From Pieris napi (Eukaryota > Arthropoda > Insecta > Lepidoptera > Pieridae), in NCBI RefSeq assembly GCF_905475465.1, contig NC_062248.1, forward strand, positions 6,138,001-6,202,000: a stretch of DNA of 64,000 nucleotides. The letters are read 5' to 3'. Below the pieces are notes generated by a model that was not told the origin of the DNA, did not search any database, and saw only the letters and a list, made by a program, of their open reading frames with translations. Positions within the stretch are counted from its first letter, which is position 1; the number at the start of each line of letters is the position of its first letter. Position numbers and translations under genes: made by a program. Positions 58,055-64,000 of this stretch are shown one piece after another.

Positions 58055-60599
58055 GTTCACCAGTTAAATGACATAAAAGTCTAAGAATAAAAAATAAATG
58101 GTTTATTGACATACGAGGTTATCATTCTGCAGTGACGATATGCAGTTTTATGATGTAACTATGAGAGTTTAGTATGATCTCTGTGATCTGTTACTAACTA
58201 GGGTCGAAAATTATGTTGATACATTGTAATTTTTAAATGAAAATGTACTTGGTTCGAAAAACTGCCATCAAAACCATTTAGGATCCTGATAATTTTATTT
58301 TATTGTAAATTTACGAATGCAACTTAAAAAATATTAGTTACGATACATACATAGGAAGTTTAAGAAATTTGTAAAATAATTCACTCCGAATTTGACTAAC
58401 CTGCACTTATCATATATGCAGCTTTATTAAGATATAACAAATATGGATGGCCTAGTGAGGCATATATGTAAGCGATAAAAATAATATTTCCGTTTTGACC
58501 GCATAGAACATAAAATACATATCAGAAAATTCAAAAATCACTTACGTTTCAGGGCAATGGCGGCAGGCGGTGTCATAGGATGCCAATAAAAATGTAAATG
58601 TCTCCAATAAAATTTTGCTTTGAAGTAGCAGTGACGGCTTTGATGTCCTCAGTATGTTATAATCCCTTTGGCTTTGTTAGTCATCTGACCCAATCATTGG
58701 AACCCTTACATTCATATTATTGATCACTCATGACAATAGAGTATCTGTCCGATCGCTTAGATTTAATCTGTGGTTTTGTTACTTTTTTCCTTCAAATATT
58801 ATTTACTTTTAATGTTACCTATCCGTACAAATTGATGAGAGTAAAATTTTACGACGCGCGCGCACCGTGACACAAAATTAACAGAATGAAGTTGCCCACG
58901 GAAGATGCTACGGCATTGGACATAATTTAAAAACAACATTCGAATAATAATAGAATTTATGTTACACTTAATGTAAGAGAATACAAATAAATATTTATTT
59001 ATTTAATTTTTCAAATGTAAACTGAACTTTATTGACAATAATGACTCCTTTTCCAGTCTTTGATTATTTAATTGTAATTAATTATTTGCATGCAATCAAA
59101 AACAATTTTTAATAATGCCAAAGAAGTATAACTTCTTACGCGCGTACATAAGTACACGCACCTGTTTTTTTAAACTCATATCGACTTTGGGGCTTTTTAA
59201 AGAACATAGAGAAGAGTCCGGAAGTACTTAGATTTATGGCTACTGATTCTGGTTGACGAGTAAGACTCAACTGGCTTTAAAAACATCAACGCAGCAATAT
59301 GTCTGCTCAAACCCATGAAGGAATAGAACTTCTAAAATACATATTTCCTATTTTTGTTTATCTTTCGCATTTGTATCAAACATATTCATGGAAATGTATA
59401 AAGATGTTTGCCGGGCGGAAGAATTTCAATATGTGTAATATTATGCAGGTTGATTCTTTGATCGGGTCAGACATGTTACATTTGAATATCGCGGGAGCCT
59501 AGCAAAATATTGTCCGTTGTTTAGTCATAGCACTGAAATCATAATATTTGTACTGTCTGGAAGAAATTCTGAAATTAGATTCGTGATGTTTACGTTTGCA
59601 AATGTATCAAATTGCTTTTAAACTTAGCATGTTTGAAAGATAAATTTCAATGTCTTTAACATATATGCTGCAATATGCAGAAACTATATTAGTTTCTTCT
59701 CTATGATATGTTAGTTTATTTATAAATAAAAAAATCGTAAAAACTTTTGAATTTAAGACGCTACTTTAGTTAATATATAAGTACTTAGATGAACCTGAAA
59801 ATGTCCATAAGCTTTCTTCTGTAGTACTAATAAGATAATACATATTGCGAAAAGAAGTTTTTTGTTACTTATAATTATTCGCATAAATAGCTGTACGAAA
59901 AATATGTAGGAACACAGTCTTTACGCGATTTTGTAGGTTAAATACATGAAATTAAACTGGAAATAGGAGAAATCATAGTTCAAATCGTGTTAATCCATGA
60001 TTATGCGGTGAATTCGCACCCGGTCGACTCCATTACACGTTGTCTTCACACTTACACTAACGTTTGCCAGATGAAAGATAAACATTTGATGTGAGGACAG
60101 GACAAATCTGTATTCCCGTCACACGGCCCGAGTTAATTCAACAGCTGATTGGATTTTGGGGCGCTGATCTCAAGGGCTATTTATTGCTATACACAAATGT
60201 TGCCGAATTAACGTTTTTACTACATGGATAGGTTTAATCTGAGTGTTTTTACATCGGTCTTACGTGTTATTTAAAAATCTAACGTAAATATATATTACCT
60301 TATTTTGTGCTTTTATGGAAAGCAGTGTTTGATGTTTAGGCTCGCGAATTTCGACGGTGAAGACGTGCGTTTGAATGGTTGAGAATTCGGCATGTTTTAC
60401 ACGCAAAAACAGCGATATATAGAGAAATAAGAATACATAAATAAATCTGAGGCCGAGAGCATGATTAGTAGTACTCCTGGTTTGTTTATGTCCAGTAAGT
60501 CACACATTTATTGTTTAGTAGCAAAACTTTGAAATTTTACTGAAATTTATACATACCAGTTCGCATAAAAATCACTACCAATAAATATAAGTTAGTATC
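58055..60599. other. Intergenic DNA
   Basis: AT-rich with two GC-richer blocks: 58850-58925 (cgacgcgcgcgcaccgtg) and 60000-60190 (cacccggtcgactccatt). Neither has a protein or a known repeat signature that I can name. Confidence 0.4.
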
Positions 60600-60610
60600 A
60601 TATAATATAA

Positions 60611-61122
60611 GATCCCAAATCTTTAACGACGGCAGCACAGACCCCGAGATAAAAAGCGCAATTGGCATCGCTAAAATACCATGACACGTTTAAGCAACAT
60701 CTGGAAGAAAATAAGAATTGGTATCACAACCAAAATCAAATTGATACGGGCTCTAGTATTCCCTATCTTCCCGTATGGAGTAGAAACGTGGACTATCTTA
60801 GAGACGAGCAAAGGATTGATGCCTTTAAGATGTGGTATAACGAAATGAAGCGCACCACTACATCGATCTTGATCCAACTCACATATGGACTTGCCCGTCT
60901 ACCATACCAACAACAAAAAAAACTATGCGCAGAGGCGATAAGAACTTGAAGAAATTTATCACCAAACAGATGGACCGATAAAGTAAAAGACATATCGTCC
61001 TCAAAACTGTTCAAGAGACAGAACACGGTAAAAATAGATTGTCCGCTTCAGAAGTTTCCTTGCTGACCATGACCCTCAGACATTAGGTACCGGCTGAAGA
61101 AGAAGAAGAGAGATAGAGTATT
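60611..61122 (+). mobile_element. 5'-truncated LINE with GAA-rich tail and possible 11-bp target duplication
   Basis: Reads STDPEIKSAIGIAK, then after a shift MTRLSNIWKKIRIGITTKIK and LIRALVFPIFPYGVETWTI, the segment after the reverse transcriptase of RTE-like LINEs. The rest is degraded and ends in gctgaagaagaagaag. The repeat atataatataa occurs at 60600-60610 and 61123-61133, but is AT-only. Confidence 0.6.
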
Positions 61123-61133
61123 ATATAATATAA

Positions 61134-63329
61134 AGGATTATACATAGAGTAAGTTAGTAAATGACTTATCAATCTATATACATTACACTTTAACAAAATA
61201 TGTTAAATAACACTTGTAACATTATTCTTTAATAAGTATATAAGTCAAATATTATTAATAAATAATTATATTGTTAGGTTAGAAACATTTTGAAAATTTA
61301 ATAAGGCAAATGAAGTGTCGACCGATAGTAGCAATATATAAGTGAATATAATATTATACATTGAATGCGTTAAAGGTGTTTTACGAGTAATATAGAAGAT
61401 TTATCTTAAGAATAAGAATATAAATTCCTTATGTTTTACCAACGTATACTTAACAATATTTTTTTTTTGATGCTTCAAGGTTGTTTTGTAATGAGAATGG
61501 TTCTTGGAAAACTCAGACCTTGAATGTGATACACATTGTATCAATGTAATTAGAGGAAATTTCTTTTTATCCTGTACGTCGTAATAAAATGTCTAAACAT
61601 TTTGGTTCCTTGCGTATTGGGGCCATTGTCTAATATATTGGTATTTAATTTCTAATTGGCTACGAAACAGTAATTGCTATTGTGTTTAATAAGATATATG
61701 ATATATATCTTATATATCTAGAACGACTTTCACAATCCCATTTTATCTGAAAAAGATGTTCTTTTATATAGATATATAATATATATATGTTTTGAAACGG
61801 AGCCATACATTTTGAACTAAATAATTATTTACTTAACTAGACGTTGATGTTAATACGTAGTGTTCAAGTAAACCAAAATAATTGGTGAGAAGAAAAATAA
61901 GTTTTCAGTAAACCTCGAAATAAAAATGATACAAAAATCCGAACAAATAGCTACTTTGTGGCTATATCAAGTGAGGTAGGCGTCGCAAAAGCTGTGCCGT
62001 ATAAAAATCCCTAATCTAGTAAACAGGAGCTAAATGACTCACTTTGGTGTGGGGAGCCACGTATTCGGGGGACTTAATCTTTACGGGATAAAGTAAAAGG
62101 AGACATGACCCAGGTGGCGGGCCAACGCGCGTAAATTGTAAGACCCTTTGTCTTTCGCTTGTTCCACCTCTACGGCCGGGGCTTTTTCGTTAATTATGAA
62201 AGTAGGACTAATTTTAATAATACCTACAGGAGAAATTTAATTACGGTTACTTTTGAATAGTTAATTAAGCAGTTTCGTAAGCGGAGTGCGGTTAGTAATT
62301 TTCTTTATTTGTTATTGTGTTTTTATTAGACGCAGTTATGTCTCCTTGCATCATACGAGAATCAACGCTAAAATATCTATTAAGGCGTTGGCGAATTATG
62401 TGAATAATCTTAGATCACTTTTTTATAAAAAAATATTAGCTACACAATTACACATTGCATAATAGCCAAAGCTGGAAAACATTTTTAAACACACTCATAA
62501 TTATTATAAAGAAAGAAAATAAGAAATTTCAGGTTCGTTTATTTTATTAATAAGATTTAAACGTTTTTATTAATTATAAATAAATACTTATATGCAAGCA
62601 ATAATTTTGAGATATAGTAACACGTAATGATCACAATGGTGATTACTCAAAAGTCCAAGTGATGCAAAAGGCCTTTATAATCTAGAACTATGGTATATTT
62701 TTGGAAATTTTACTCAGCCCTGTTTCCGTAAAATAATAGCTGTAGTTTCGATTTTAAAAGACACCCTTTGAAGCTGTAGCACTTTGAGAACGACAGCAGT
62801 TTTTGTTTGAGTAACGACCGGTCAGTAAAACATCAGTAAAACTCCCGACTGGTCTGTTTAAAATTCACTAGCCACTAGTTACCTTGTTGGCAGTTTTCGG
62901 GGCATATCGTGTGCGGTGCTGTACTCATATAAAACTTAGAATAAAAAACTTGATGAACTTATGAACGTTGCTGACTCTGTTCAATACAAAATGACAGTAT
63001 ATAGATATAAGTAATCAGTATAAACAGGGATTTATTTTTAGTGGTTAGGTTTTTAAAGATTAATTCATTTTAATGCCGTTACAGTTAAAGTTACCAGCAG
63101 GCTTACCCCATTTCAACATTGAGTTTCGTTCCACGTTTCATGTTTCCTACGGATATTATATGAATGAATTTGGGTTCGGATGACGCTCTAATTATTGGAA
63201 ATCATTTTGTGCCTCTGTATTATTGGTCAATTGACTCATTAACTTAAAATCGGTTTTACTATGCTACAGTACAATGCACGTAACATGGGACTGTATTCAG
63301 AAAGTTCTGAAAGTTCTTCCAGTTCCTCC
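61134..63329. other. Intergenic DNA with a GC-richer island
   Basis: 62040-62190 is GC-richer (caggtggcgggccaacgcg; ctctacggccggggcttt) beside AT-rich homeobox-like sites (ttaattatg). The rest is plain. Confidence 0.4.
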
Positions 63330-63560
63330 ACCAGATCGTCCGTCTACTTAGGTGTTAGAGCCTACGGGATGTCAAAAAAGACAGTTAGTTAAGGCCTTTG
63401 GAAACTCACTTTAGTGAATGCTGGCATTTGAGGGAGGAAACTCTTTTTTTAAACAATTGAAGGTTGTATCTCCCAGGGAAGACCCCCACCGGGAGTCAAT
63501 TCCACAGTTTTATGTGTGGACCGTAGAAGACTTCCAGCCATCAAGGTGATGGCGTAAGAA
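63330..63560 (-). pseudogene. LINE C-terminal fragment, antisense
   Basis: The minus strand reads GRYNLQLFKKRVSSLKCQHSL near 63400-63480, preceded by NSLPVG-like sequence in another frame. This is the usual C-terminal end of jockey/CR1-type LINE proteins. Short and broken. Confidence 0.45.
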
Positions 63561-64000
63561 AACGTCTTCTGTTTTACTGTGATTGGTCAACATCATAATT
63601 CTTCATTCAATTGTTTTCGTCTTATATTTTTAATTCTCCCCACTCCAGAACTCTTATGACCTAGAGGCAGCTGTTTCTCACGAGGTATATGCCCACCCTA
63701 TATTGAATAATCTTTATATAAAGATTAATGAGACATAAAAAAAGGAATAAAAGTGCAGTAAGTGGAATACAAAGCTGTTAACGTTTATGGTATTAGCGAA
63801 ACGGTTTCTCATGTTTATAACACAACATTAGGCTACGCGTCCGGCGTACGCTACGTGCGCGTAATCGTCGGCCGTGGACGTCTGCAGAACACGGAAAACC
63901 GTTCAGACGACCCCCTTACCACCCACAGCACCCAACACTTTTACGATGAATCTTCGTTTCTCTGTAAGAAGTAATTTTAGTGTATTCAATGATAGCACTC
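63561..64000. other. Window end, no supported gene
   Basis: 63835-63930 is GC/CpG-rich (cgtccggcgtacgctacgtg). It could be a repeat or a promoter of a gene beyond the window. The 70-codon frame here has no recognisable domain. Confidence 0.35.

Noticed and set aside
63762..63974. 70-codon frame near the window end
   Set aside because: CpG-rich, no known motif, short. Could be repeat DNA.

Overview
The window looks like nuclear DNA from a moth or butterfly (Lepidoptera). The grounds are: short exons in AT-rich introns with GT-AG borders; short Helitron-type elements that start TC and end CTAG next to T; a tRNA-headed SINE family; 5'-truncated LINE tails of the kind that litter lepidopteran genomes; and a tandem set of CRAL-TRIO genes typical of insects. 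The order is an inference from gene and repeat content. No species can be named from this alone.

Layout. (1) 1-16.8 kb, plus strand: three neighbouring genes for CRAL-TRIO (alpha-tocopherol-transfer-protein-like) lipid carriers. Gene A is cut by the window edge (last two coding exons, 364-1623). Gene B (5532-10807, seven coding exons, 306 aa) and gene C (11990-16662, six coding exons, 315 aa) appear complete. They are paralogues with shared splice phases at both ends but different intron positions in the middle. (2) 17.2-37.3 kb, plus strand: a RhoGEF with tandem DH and PH domains, of the puratrophin-1/PLEKHG4 type, rebuilt here as eight coding exons giving 771 aa. A GC-rich, CpG-dense promoter region lies just upstream. 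(3) 37.3-64 kb: no gene that I can support. This stretch holds dead LINE 3' ends on both strands, SINEs, a Helitron, MITE-like elements and several GC-richer single-copy islands that could be regulatory.

The introns and intergenic DNA are rich in mobile elements, and several are well bounded by target-site duplications. These include a 5'-truncated RTE-like LINE (13-bp TSD), a second LINE with a TTA-repeat tail (11-bp TSD), two SINEs (16-bp and 8-bp TSDs), a hAT-type MITE (8-bp TSD), a Harbinger-type MITE (TTA TSD), a decayed mariner/Tc1-type element with roughly 280-bp inverted repeats, and a 1.58-kb TTA-flanked element with a regular array of short inverted motif pairs. The last is the most unusual structure in the window.

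Functionally, the CRAL-TRIO proteins are expected to carry small hydrophobic ligands in the cytosol, and the RhoGEF to activate Rho-family GTPases at membranes. Nothing in the sequence links the two. I found no CRISPR array, functional tRNA or rRNA gene, or evidence of a new multi-gene system. All exon models come from reading splice sites and protein similarity by eye, without transcripts.
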